Of a stretch of 64,000 bases of DNA, positions 35,232 through 43,651 are shown piece after piece (within the stretch, counting starts at the first letter, position 1; each line of letters begins with the position of its first letter). Source of the DNA: Phycisphaerales bacterium (GTDB lineage: Bacteria; Planctomycetota; Phycisphaerae; Sedimentisphaerales; UBA12454). A model generated the notes under the pieces. It worked only from the letters and a program-made list of their open reading frames with translations, did not search any database and was not told the origin of the DNA. Location of the stretch: contig PLMU01000013.1 in the NCBI GenBank assembly GCA_003142595.1, positions 1 to 64,000 of the forward strand. Reading direction: 5' to 3'. Made by a program: the position numbers and the translations under genes.

Positions 35232-37064
35232 TTAGTGTCTCCATTCTACATTTTTTTTAACAGCTCTGGCCGGATCACCCATCACTAAGGCATTCGGTTT
35301 TACATTCGTAGCAACCCACGCACCGGCACTAATGATTGCCCCGTCACCTATGGTTACACCTTTCATAATCATCGCTCCCTGTCCAATCCAAACATGATTT
35401 CCTATAGTTACAGGGGCTGTCTTTTTATATCCTTCTATTGGGATTTCGTGGCCGCCATCATTATCACGAATGACCACATCACGTGCAATCATCACATCAT
35501 CGCCAATAGTAATATTGTCCATGCATATAATTTGAACTCTCTGATTTAACGATACACTACCTTTGAAAGTGAGATTTGCTCCTTTAAAAACAAGAATATC
35601 GGTTCCATAATATATGGAAACATAACCGCTTTCTATTGTCAATGAGCCGTTTTCTTCGACGGCTAATCTTGACTCCATTTTGGAACCTCTAATTCGTTTA
35701 TATCCATAAAGCATCGAGCCTTTTATAACAATACGAGCTTGTTTATGGATATCTAGGATAGTGTATCGGGTTGGAACAATAAACCAACCTTTACGAAAAT
35801 TACATATAGTGTTTTTTCGTAAATAATTGATACGCAAGAATTGCAAAATCGGCTTCGGACAAAATGACATATTCTTAAACAAATTCGCTATGGCTTTTAT
35901 CACTTTAGCATATCTTCCAAGATATTTTCTAACACATTTCTTAATTATGGTTTCTTTTTTAAGAGGGAAATATTTTTTGACAACTTTCTCAAAGGGAAGA
36001 TTCTCTAAATCCTCAAAAAAAAGCCTACGGTCACATAATGGCATAGGAAGCGACTTTATCAAAGCAATATTCCCTGGCAAAATTGTTTCTAACTTAAATT
36101 CCCGAGCTATCACGGTTTCTATTGACTTAAAAAAAGCAGCGCCCTTTTGCGAATTAAGCAATACTACAGATGTTCCTATGTTATTATCCAGCGATTTATC
36201 CACTCTCTCTATACCCCAAAAATCGCCAAGCGTTATATCACTGATACGAGGAAATCCTTTAAATTTACAGTCATGACATGAAGGCCGACTACAACAATGT
36301 GCAGTCATATACCCTCTTGTGAAGTCATCATGTAAACCGTCCCCTAAATAAATCTTGCCATTGGCAAATTTTGCTTTAAAAGTAAGAGCTCTCCATCCTA
36401 ATTCCTTATTTTTAGCTTGTACGGATATAATCTTTGCACCATACTTTCGCTCTAATGCATCTAAATGTTTACGAAAAATTTTAGGAGAATTAATACACAG
36501 ACAAATAAAATCACAGATAATAAGATTTTCATAATCTTTTCCAAGATACAAACGTAAACTTGCCATTTGACAGGGTGCACCACAGGTTAGTACTTTTTCT
36601 CCGTTATCTAATGCCGCTTTTATTTGAGAATACAGACCCTGCGTATGACTCTGTAAATACTTTGAACTTCTAAGTCTTGGCAAATCTTCTCTCTTATTAG
36701 TCAAGATATGTTTAACTGAAAAATCTTCATTATAGACCGCCCCGGCAACAAAGCCTCCTTCGTCAAACATTTTATTTGCTAAAGCCGAAAATAATCCACC
36801 AGATGTACTGGAAAAACGAATTTCTTCATCTTTATGATAAGAGCCAAAACAGACAGGATTCTCATTGTTTATTTTTTTTAAATCAGCAAAATGCAATACA
36901 GCACAAGTCTTTTCACACAAGCCACAATTAATACACAAATCTTGATTAACCTTTGGGTACCAAAAGCCCTCTATATCGGTTTCAAGCGTAATGGCCTTCT
37001 GACTACAGATGTCCACACAAGCAGAACAACCCGTACAATCCTCTTTTCTTACTATTTTTATCAT
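35232..37064 (-). CDS. Ferredoxin - FrhB-like - hexapeptide acyltransferase fusion
   Basis: A 610-residue three-part protein. Residues about 1-55 hold two 4Fe-4S motifs, CTGCSACVDIC and CINCGLCEKTC. Residues about 70-370 are a coenzyme-F420-hydrogenase-beta (FrhB)-like region with FSSTSGGLFSALANKM, CGAPCQMASLRLYL and the further Cys cluster CCSRPSCHDCKFKG, then ITLGDFWGIE. Residues about 440-610 are a left-handed beta-helix acyltransferase with catalytic His in DNDGGHEIPI and coils VTIGNHVWIGQGAMIMKGVT. FrhB-like proteins in glycan clusters are usually separate from acyltransferases, so the fusion suggests that the redox step and the acyl transfer act on the same intermediate. The gene lies 17 bases after the SDR gene. 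Confidence 0.9.
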   Translation of the reverse strand: MIKIVRKEDCTGCSACVDICSQKAITLETDIEGFWYPKVNQDLCINCGLCEKTCAVLHFADLKKINNENPVCFGSYHKDEEIRFSSTSGGLFSALANKMFDEGGFVAGAVYNEDFSVKHILTNKREDLPRLRSSKYLQSHTQGLYSQIKAALDNGEKVLTCGAPCQMASLRLYLGKDYENLIICDFICLCINSPKIFRKHLDALERKYGAKIISVQAKNKELGWRALTFKAKFANGKIYLGDGLHDDFTRGYMTAHCCSRPSCHDCKFKGFPRISDITLGDFWGIERVDKSLDNNIGTSVVLLNSQKGAAFFKSIETVIAREFKLETILPGNIALIKSLPMPLCDRRLFFEDLENLPFEKVVKKYFPLKKETIIKKCVRKYLGRYAKVIKAIANLFKNMSFCPKPILQFLRINYLRKNTICNFRKGWFIVPTRYTILDIHKQARIVIKGSMLYGYKRIRGSKMESRLAVEENGSLTIESGYVSIYYGTDILVFKGANLTFKGSVSLNQRVQIICMDNITIGDDVMIARDVVIRDNDGGHEIPIEGYKKTAPVTIGNHVWIGQGAMIMKGVTIGDGAIISAGAWVATNVKPNALVMGDPARAVKKNVEWRH

Positions 37065-37081
37065 ATCCTTTCTAACCTCCC

Positions 37082-37804
37082 TTACAAAATATTCTGACCA
37101 GCATTAATCACAATATTTGCTCCATTGATGTGCTGGCTGGTTCCGACAAGAAAAGCAACCACATCCGCAACTTCTTCCGGAGTAAGGATTTTTTTTAATG
37201 GATGATTTGCCTTTAGCTGCTCAACAATCCTTTTATCAACAGTTTCAGAAAGATTGGTCAGCATAAAATCAGGGGAGACACAATTTGATGAGATGTTATA
37301 TTTGCCGTATTCGTAACTCCATGATTTGGAAAGTTGCATAATATATGCTTTGTTTGATGCATAGGTAGAATAACCCATTGGAGGAACATTCACTAAAGCG
37401 GCTGTCAAAATATTGATGATCTTTCCAAATTTCTTTGTCCGAAATCCTAAGATTGCACTTTGTGTTATTCGTATAATTGGAATAATATTATTCTCAAAGC
37501 TTTTTAAAAAAGACTCCGGGTTTGTCTTATGAAAATATGTGCCTTGCGGTAAACCAACATAAGCATTGTTAATCAGTACATCTAAGTCGAATGTTGTAAT
37601 CGCTTTTTCTAATTCACAAATCTCGCCTGCATTCGTAAAATCACATTTAATAGCAATGACATTATGTTTTCCCCGGACTATCGCATCGGATTCATCGCCA
37701 TGCCTATTATATGTAAAAAAGACTTTATTTCCCGGAGAATTGGACAATGCATATACAATTGCTTTTCCTAATCCGCATGAACCGCCTGTTATTAATATGT
37801 TCAT
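37082..37804 (-). CDS. Short-chain dehydrogenase/reductase
   Basis: A 240-residue SDR. The Rossmann motif is ITGGSCGLGKAIVYAL, with LDVLINNAYVG and the catalytic YSTYASNKAYIM. The position of the usual catalytic Ser (about 13 before the Tyr) reads Thr-Ala-Ala, so the catalytic Ser may be replaced. NISSNCVSPDFMLTNL and the C-terminal DVVAFLVGTSQHINGANI are as in FabG. It overlaps the MaoC gene by four bases and precedes the ferredoxin fusion. A beta-ketoacyl- or keto-acid-ACP substrate is likely given the neighbouring ACP. Confidence 0.9.
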   Translation of the reverse strand: MNILITGGSCGLGKAIVYALSNSPGNKVFFTYNRHGDESDAIVRGKHNVIAIKCDFTNAGEICELEKAITTFDLDVLINNAYVGLPQGTYFHKTNPESFLKSFENNIIPIIRITQSAILGFRTKKFGKIINILTAALVNVPPMGYSTYASNKAYIMQLSKSWSYEYGKYNISSNCVSPDFMLTNLSETVDKRIVEQLKANHPLKKILTPEEVADVVAFLVGTSQHINGANIVINAGQNIL

Positions 37805-38199
37805 TTTAATAAACCAATCTGTATTAAACCTTTTGCAGCAATTTTCCCATCAGGTTTAATGAATTTATATTTAAACTCTATTGCATTAACAGCTTCATAA
37901 ATACTTGAAACGCGTGCTTCAAAGTCAAGTTTTTCATTCATAAAAACAGGATTTTTAAACGCAATCTCCTGAGAATGAATGATGACCTCTTTGGTCGGCA
38001 AACACTCGCCAATAAAATAGGATACGAACGCATTCAGTATATTCCCGTACATTACCTTTTCGGGAAAACCTTTAGCACGTGCGAATTCTTCATCGGTGTG
38101 TAACGGGTTCCTATCGTTGGAGCACATTTGAAAATGGCTATAAACATCCGGCGTTACCGTAAACTGGTGTTTGTAACAATCGTTGAGTTGGAATTCCAT
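37801..38199 (-). CDS. MaoC-like (R)-specific hydratase, hotdog fold
   Basis: A 132-residue single-hotdog protein. It carries the hydratase motif SNDRNPLHTDEEFARAKGF with the catalytic Asp and His, followed by VMYGNILNAFVSYFIGE on the central helix, and the strands AFKNPVFMNEKLDFEARV. Proteins of this type hydrate or dehydrate enoyl-thioesters on CoA or ACP. It starts nine bases after the ACP gene and overlaps the SDR gene, so the three genes form a translationally linked unit. Confidence 0.9.
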   Translation of the reverse strand: MEFQLNDCYKHQFTVTPDVYSHFQMCSNDRNPLHTDEEFARAKGFPEKVMYGNILNAFVSYFIGECLPTKEVIIHSQEIAFKNPVFMNEKLDFEARVSSIYEAVNAIEFKYKFIKPDGKIAAKGLIQIGLLK

Positions 38200-38208
38200 A
38201 GTGCACGC

Positions 38209-38445
38209 TTATTTTGTCAAGATACAATCTATCATCTCACCAACATTCTTCCATGATGTGATTTCCTCGGAGGTGAATTTGATATCGAACCTTTTTTCGA
38301 CAGCAACAATCACCTGAATATTTGTTAATGAATCCCATCCAGCTACATCGTTAGCAGTATTTGTATCAGTGAGGGATACCGGACCTTCGTCGATAATATC
38401 CTCAAATATTTCGTTTAACTGGCTGATGATTTCTGCTCTTTCCAT
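38209..38445 (-). CDS. Acyl carrier protein
   Basis: A 78-residue four-helix carrier. The phosphopantetheine attachment site is Ser39 in GWDSLTNIQVIVAVEKRF, with the acidic recognition helix after it. It is not next to fatty-acid genes; FkbH lies directly upstream and a hydratase directly downstream. It is therefore a dedicated carrier for the FkbH-type pathway, not housekeeping AcpP. The length and net acidic character are usual. Confidence 0.95.
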   Translation of the reverse strand: MERAEIISQLNEIFEDIIDEGPVSLTDTNTANDVAGWDSLTNIQVIVAVEKRFDIKFTSEEITSWKNVGEMIDCILTK

Positions 38446-38451
38446 AATTCC

Positions 38452-40173
38452 TTATTCCTTAGTATTAATGAAACATTTTTTAGAATGGTAAGTGGCTACT
38501 TCAAGGCGCCAAAGGGCACCATCCTTGGTAAAACCAAGATTGGAGTAGTGATCTTTCACCAAAGCATTTTTTGCTGTTGGGAGATACTTACCTACGATGG
38601 TATGATAACCTTTGTTGCGGGCATAATCAACGATGGTGTTCAGCACAAAGTTTTCCATCCCGCGTTTCAGGACGCGACAACTCATAAACCAAGTGTCGAT
38701 AAAGAGTTCTTTTGGTTGCTGTTCTTCAAGGATTACCGCACATATCAATCCGTTATCGCCGTATTTATCTTCCAATGTGAAAGAAAATGAATGATGACGG
38801 ACGGAATCGATGATACGATTGATATCCTCTTCGCTGTAACGTACCGTTCGCAGGTTGAATTGATTGGAGCGTTGCGACAATTGCGCTACACGCGGAGCTG
38901 AAAATGAATTGAACGGCTGCACGGCTGAAAGCATTTCGAGGCTTTTAAGAAAATCACCTTCGTTGATAAAGGAGGCTTGTGCAGCTACTCGTTTAGATTC
39001 TTTTTGGTACTGTTCGGTACGGTTGGCATCTTCGGAAGAGTAAGATACTGTTTCAAATAGGTTGAGCGTATAGAGGTATTCCAGATACTCCGCCGGATCT
39101 TTGGGGAGTTCAGGAACGGAAATATCGGGCACGTTTTGGCGCACTATATCACGCTCAGCTGGATCATCATCTAAGAACACCATTGAATCAAATCCTATAT
39201 TTAGGAATTGTTGGATTCGCTTAATGTTGTTCGCCTTGTTCTCCCAGTTGGCAACAAAGACAGCGATATCTTTTAGACGAAGAACCATATCGGGATGTTT
39301 TTCAAACGGTTCTTTGGCAACGGATTCGGTGTTTTTGCTGCATACGCCGACGATGATGCCGCGTTGCTGCAACTTCTTTACCCAATACTGAAATTCGGTA
39401 AATGCTTTACCGATACCTAATCCGCCAATTTGGATATTTTCAAGCCCATCGTCGCCAATCACACCACCCCACACCGTATTGTCTAAGTCTAAGATGATAC
39501 ACTTCTTGTGTTTGCCTTGGAAAGCTGCAATCATTCGTACCACCGATTCTGAAACTACCGGAAGCGCGTCAATGCTCAACACCATTTCACTGTTGATGTA
39601 AATAGAAGGTGAGAAGAGCAGGTCACGTCCTAATTTGCTCTGAATTGCCGACATATCGCAAACATAAAAGACGGCATTCTTTGCAGCGTATTCTGCAAGC
39701 AGGTAGTTTAGTTTACGCTCTTGGAAGATGAACGAAGAAGGTACTTTATTTGCGAAATTCCCAAAAACACAGTCATCTTCTTCGGCATAGTTAAAGCAAA
39801 TTACCTTTGTTTTCAGATTACTCTGTAAAGTATCAACCAATTGACCTATGCGGTTGATTTGGTTTTCCGCAAAAGCACCTCGTGCATCCGCTTCTGTTTT
39901 GTTGAACTTCTGGAGCAGCTTGTGACCTGCTTCGAAAATTAATGAAATATCCGGCTGAAACATATACAGCTCCGAGCTAAGGTCTAAGATTTGCCGATCC
40001 AATTGGTTATAGCCAGCATCATAGACATTGATATCAAGCTGTTGTTCGTATCCAGCGCCCCGAATCGCCTGTGCTAAGAATTGCGTCGCGGAATCACCCA
40101 AAAGAGCTAACTTCAATGGTTTGAAGCCTGTAAAGTCTTTCTTGAGGTTCTTTTTTAATTCGTTGAATGTCAT
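38452..40173 (-). CDS. FkbH-like HAD-IIIC protein
   Basis: A 573-residue protein. Residues about 20-210 form an SGNH-like N-terminal domain (LALLGDSATQFLAQAI). The HAD-IIIC core has the nucleophile motif ILDLDNTVWGGVIGDDG at about 227-243, IIVGVCSKN, and FLDDDPAERDIVRQNVP. A GNAT-like domain ends the protein (DYARNKGYHTIVGKYLPTAKN). FkbH proteins load a glyceryl unit from 1,3-bisphosphoglycerate onto an ACP while removing phosphate. The ACP gene follows after six bases. In surface-glycan clusters this starts synthesis of glyceric- or tetronic-acid-type substituents. Confidence 0.93.
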   Translation of the reverse strand: MTFNELKKNLKKDFTGFKPLKLALLGDSATQFLAQAIRGAGYEQQLDINVYDAGYNQLDRQILDLSSELYMFQPDISLIFEAGHKLLQKFNKTEADARGAFAENQINRIGQLVDTLQSNLKTKVICFNYAEEDDCVFGNFANKVPSSFIFQERKLNYLLAEYAAKNAVFYVCDMSAIQSKLGRDLLFSPSIYINSEMVLSIDALPVVSESVVRMIAAFQGKHKKCIILDLDNTVWGGVIGDDGLENIQIGGLGIGKAFTEFQYWVKKLQQRGIIVGVCSKNTESVAKEPFEKHPDMVLRLKDIAVFVANWENKANNIKRIQQFLNIGFDSMVFLDDDPAERDIVRQNVPDISVPELPKDPAEYLEYLYTLNLFETVSYSSEDANRTEQYQKESKRVAAQASFINEGDFLKSLEMLSAVQPFNSFSAPRVAQLSQRSNQFNLRTVRYSEEDINRIIDSVRHHSFSFTLEDKYGDNGLICAVILEEQQPKELFIDTWFMSCRVLKRGMENFVLNTIVDYARNKGYHTIVGKYLPTAKNALVKDHYSNLGFTKDGALWRLEVATYHSKKCFINTKE

Positions 40174-40201
40174 ATTTATTATTTCATCTTTACATTACTG
40201 T

Positions 40202-40399
40202 CTAGTCAGTGGGAATAAATGTTCTTTTTAATAAAGGGCATATCCTTTCACAAAGCCCACAATTGTTACAAGAGCTTTCATCAACCTTTGGATACCAAAA
40301 GCCTTCTTTGTCTCGGTTCATAGATATCTATCGCCTACAACATACATTTAAACATGCGCAACACCCTGTACATAACTCTTTATTTCTTATTTCAATCAT
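40202..40399 (-). pseudogene. Remnant of a ferredoxin/FrhB-like gene (5' end, internal stop)
   Basis: The minus strand from ATG 40399 reads MIEIRNKELCTGCCACLNVC, then an in-frame TAG (40330-40328), then ISMNRDKEGFWYPKVDESS and CNNCGLCERICPLL before the final stop at 40202. Both 4Fe-4S motifs match the start of the intact fusion protein at 35232-37064, including EGFWYPKV. The FrhB and acyltransferase parts are gone and the first motif is cut from the second by the stop. It is clearly a decayed paralogue. It abuts the FkbH gene. Confidence 0.85.
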
Positions 40400-40416
40400 A
40401 AAATCACAACGTGTTC

Positions 40417-40512
40417 TCAGGAATGGCTGGAACATGTCCCCGCGCATACGCCACAACCGCAACAATAATCCGGTTCGATAACTTCATTGAGTAATTTTTG
40501 ATAATTATACAT
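40417..40512 (-). pseudogene. Second remnant of a ferredoxin/FrhB-like gene (first 31 codons)
   Basis: From ATG 40512 the frame reads MYNYQKLLNEVIEPDYCCGC and GVCAGTCSSHS, then TGA. This is the usual opening of FrhB-like proteins of glycan loci up to the first 4Fe-4S motif. The ATG overlaps the flippase stop by eight bases, the arrangement expected for a once-coupled downstream gene. Only the start survives. The next remnant (40202-40399) begins 18 bases further on. Confidence 0.7.
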
Positions 40513-42037
40513 TTTTTCTTAATATCATCGATAGCAAAGAGACTCTTTCTTGCTTGTTAAGAACGATGGTATAACAAAACAACGCATAAACTACTGTCAA
40601 AGATACCGTTGCAGCCAATAAACGTAGTATGGTTGCCAGATAGAACATACGGCTTAATCCAAATGCTGCCAATCCTAGTAATAAAGTCATCGCTATTCCC
40701 GGAAAGACTTTTTTGGCGTATTTTGTTTTTTCTTGGCCTGTAATTATTGCTGTATAAATCGGTACAAAAAACTGATCTTTCGCTACAACACATAAACAAA
40801 ACGATAATCCGACACCAAAAATCCCCAGACTCGTATATTTTATTAAAAGAATTGATATCAGAAGATTCAGGATGCCGCCTATGAGAGTAGCAATTGCCGG
40901 CAGTTTTACCTTATTGAAACCTTCAAATACCGCGAATGTCGGTCTCGTTGAAATTCCCACCTGCCAGGGCACCAGAAGCAGCAATACAAGAGGCCAAAGA
41001 TCAACGAAAGATACCCCCAACCACCGCCGTAATATCGGCACAGACAGTCCGCACAACAGACCGACCGGCAAAGCTATTATCAAACCGAGAATCTTTGTTA
41101 TGCGGCTTAATTGTTCAACTAAAATCTTTATATTATTCTTTGCAATATGATCATAAGCAAGGGGAGTAAAGAGATTAGTGAGAGCTACTCCGAACAAGGC
41201 CAGCAATGTAGACAATTGAGCAATCGAAGCATAGCGGCCGCACTGCGTAGGACCGAGAAAGAGATTTATTACAACAATACTGATATTCAGATACAAAAGT
41301 GCGCCAATTTGATGTATCACCATCCAAATGCTCATTCCGCACATTTCATAAGCAGCTTTCCAGCGAAACATTCTGTACTCAACACTTAATTGGGGTATCA
41401 GCCATTTAGTAGTCCACACACTACCTATAAAAGTAAGTAATGCCATCAGAATATATGACAAACCAACATAAGCAAGAGAAGCTGATAAATATGTAAAGCA
41501 AGCCAGTATAACAATAATCCGCAAAATTTGGCTAAGTATATTAATTATATTCCTAAGATCAAAACGATGCGTGATTAATGTGCTAACCATGAACGGAGAA
41601 GTTATCACGGTAAGGAAAGATGATAGTGCCACTTGGAAAAACAACCAACCGCTGGCTATCTCATAACCAACTGGTGTCTGGAACACTTTGGAGAAAAACA
41701 GTGTAAGTATAATAGTGGGGAGCAGAAGTATCCCACACAATCCAATCAGGGCAACCAAGGCGCTGTTGAAATATACTTTACTTTGAATTATCTCCGCCTT
41801 ATTTAAGTAAATGGCCACAAATCTGCTTACAGTATTTGAGACAGAGTTGGTAAAAATCCCGAAGAACCCCACAATGGACAAACTCACTGAAATCATACCA
41901 TAAACTTCAACATTAAGATTGTTTATTAAGTATGGAGTAAGCCAGATCCCCACGAAGCCGCCCACAAAAATAGCTAAAAAATTAGTAATTACATTACTAA
42001 GCAGCCGCTTCTTGGCTTCAATCATAGAGTTTTGCAT
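40505..42037 (-). CDS. Wzx-type polysaccharide flippase
   Basis: A 510-residue protein of the MATE/polysaccharide-exporter superfamily with about 14 hydrophobic segments. It begins KKRLLSNVITNFLAIFVGGFVGIWLTPYL, the usual Wzx opening, and has SISVVGFFGIFTNSVSNTVSRFVA-like (here SLSIVGFFGIFTNS) and LGPTQCGRYASIAQLSTLL segments. It should flip undecaprenyl-linked repeat units to the periplasm. With the polymerase/ligase gene just upstream it indicates a Wzx/Wzy-dependent pathway. No chain-length (Wzz) gene was seen in the window. Confidence 0.9.
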   Translation of the reverse strand: MQNSMIEAKKRLLSNVITNFLAIFVGGFVGIWLTPYLINNLNVEVYGMISVSLSIVGFFGIFTNSVSNTVSRFVAIYLNKAEIIQSKVYFNSALVALIGLCGILLLPTIILTLFFSKVFQTPVGYEIASGWLFFQVALSSFLTVITSPFMVSTLITHRFDLRNIINILSQILRIIVILACFTYLSASLAYVGLSYILMALLTFIGSVWTTKWLIPQLSVEYRMFRWKAAYEMCGMSIWMVIHQIGALLYLNISIVVINLFLGPTQCGRYASIAQLSTLLALFGVALTNLFTPLAYDHIAKNNIKILVEQLSRITKILGLIIALPVGLLCGLSVPILRRWLGVSFVDLWPLVLLLLVPWQVGISTRPTFAVFEGFNKVKLPAIATLIGGILNLLISILLIKYTSLGIFGVGLSFCLCVVAKDQFFVPIYTAIITGQEKTKYAKKVFPGIAMTLLLGLAAFGLSRMFYLATILRLLAATVSLTVVYALFCYTIVLNKQERVSLLSMILRKNV

Positions 42038-42072
42038 AGATTCATAACCTTCACGAAGTAACCAGAATTTTA

Positions 42073-42153
42073 TCAGCTTTCTTCAAACGAAAAAGCTTCG
42101 GCAGATTCATTGCCTTTATAGTAATCATTTGAATTGCTGAGTTTTGTACTCAT
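42073..42153 (-). CDS. Possible 26-residue coupled small protein
   Basis: The last codons of the upstream polymerase gene overlap this ATG as ATGA (42153-42150), the classic coupling arrangement. The peptide is MSTKLSNSNDYYKGNESAEA plus FSFEES, polar and acidic without membrane segments. It may be a real small protein, or the start of a gene since deleted, like the other remnants of this locus. No relative was recognised. Confidence 0.3.
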   Translation of the reverse strand: MSTKLSNSNDYYKGNESAEAFSFEES

Positions 42154-43532
42154 ATTAAATTATAATATTGGCTTGAGTCAGCGTCTATTGAGGCTCTTAA
42201 AGAACTACATAGCAGACCCATGAAAACACCTAACATCGCTGTATATTGCACGGAAAAAAAGAAATCGGCTACAATTTCGAACAACATATGACAGACAAGT
42301 ACCATCAACGACAGAAGCATAAGACATCGAAAATACGATTCTTTTTCGCGTAGAAATGCCTTAACACCCCGAAATAATAACCCTATCAGCATCAAAAGAT
42401 ACACCCCAAGCCCCACCAGTCCCGTCCGTAGCAGCATCTGTATATAACCATTATCTGACAACTGCGCTCGTATTGATAAATATGAACCGCCGACTCCAAA
42501 GATGTAAGACCCTTCTATAGCGTCTAAGCTCCCTTGCCATAGTGAATACCTGGAGGCAATGCCTTCATCGATAGTCTGTTCACCTTTGATAAAATCTTTC
42601 ATTCTGGGATTAATCGGAATGGAATCAACATTAGCTCTGATCCATAAGAAAAAGAAAAAAAGGAGTGGAGCGGCAATAAGAATCCAAATAATTGCTTTTC
42701 CTCGAAATGAAAGTATAATTGCGAATATGCTAACTGCCATCAAAGCAATAACAGAAGATCTCGAGCCAGTGGTATAGAGGATGGCTAATCCTGTAATCAT
42801 ATAGACAATCAGTGCCGCCAGTTTGATTACTCCTTTCATATGGATAAATGTCGGAATAGAAATGCTCCCCAACATTACCAGACATGCCCCCCAAACATTG
42901 GGATTTCCAAATGTACCAACGACTCTACTGCCAGTTCCTTCTGTTGCAATGTCCAAACTTTCATAGTCAATGGAATAGAAACGTTCCACAAGGCCGGATA
43001 ACAGATATGGTGTAAATCTTTGCACAAGCGAAAACACTGATGCTATGGCAGAAATAAACAGCACCCCTTTTGCAAGCTGCATGGTCTGCTTATGACCAAA
43101 AGTAAAGCTCGCAGTAATTGCGGCTATGACTGCGCTTTGAATAAACACCAGCGGGATAAAATAATTTTTAATATAAAAAGGGTAACGGCCCCCCAGAGTA
43201 CCGAGTATAGTAGAAAAAGTTAGGACACCGGCTAATATGAACATAAAAATACTAAAAAGCCGAATTCGAGGCGAAAAAAGAAACCCACCATAAAGAGCAT
43301 GGGTTTTTTGCCACCTGATAATAAGCATAAAAAAGACTAAGAAATCGGACAGCCGCACAGGTGGTAAAGCACTACCAGGTGCCGTTCGAGGCCCAAACAC
43401 TATACACATTAACAATAAGGCTACCCACCAGCCATCATTGTTGCCCTTGCTTTCGGAATAATCAGTCGTGAAATACTGTTCATTCTCAGGCATATCTTCT
43501 GCCATATAATCCAAATTATTTGATTCTGCCAT
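42150..43532 (-). CDS. O-antigen ligase/polymerase (Wzy/WaaL-like) membrane protein
   Basis: A 460-residue polytopic protein with about eleven hydrophobic segments. It has a large periplasmic loop after residue 300 (IPINPRMKDFIKGEQTIDEG, then ASRYSLWQGSLDAIEGSYIF) and the ligase-type GTGSRVVGTFGNPNVWGACLVML and TTGSRSSVIALMAVSIFAI. Those Arg-containing loops are typical of PF04932. Which of polymerase and ligase it is cannot be decided from sequence; with an adjacent flippase, polymerase is more likely. Confidence 0.85.
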   Translation of the reverse strand: MAESNNLDYMAEDMPENEQYFTTDYSESKGNNDGWWVALLLMCIVFGPRTAPGSALPPVRLSDFLVFFMLIIRWQKTHALYGGFLFSPRIRLFSIFMFILAGVLTFSTILGTLGGRYPFYIKNYFIPLVFIQSAVIAAITASFTFGHKQTMQLAKGVLFISAIASVFSLVQRFTPYLLSGLVERFYSIDYESLDIATEGTGSRVVGTFGNPNVWGACLVMLGSISIPTFIHMKGVIKLAALIVYMITGLAILYTTGSRSSVIALMAVSIFAIILSFRGKAIIWILIAAPLLFFFFLWIRANVDSIPINPRMKDFIKGEQTIDEGIASRYSLWQGSLDAIEGSYIFGVGGSYLSIRAQLSDNGYIQMLLRTGLVGLGVYLLMLIGLLFRGVKAFLREKESYFRCLMLLSLMVLVCHMLFEIVADFFFSVQYTAMLGVFMGLLCSSLRASIDADSSQYYNLI

Positions 43533-43651
43533 ATCTACTTAACCTCGATACTTTCATAGTTATTAAGATGGGGTTATCGTACACTGGTTTCAGCCTTAAC
43601 TCATAAACCTGTACTCTTGATAAAAGATATGCACATGTTCTCTACCAATGA

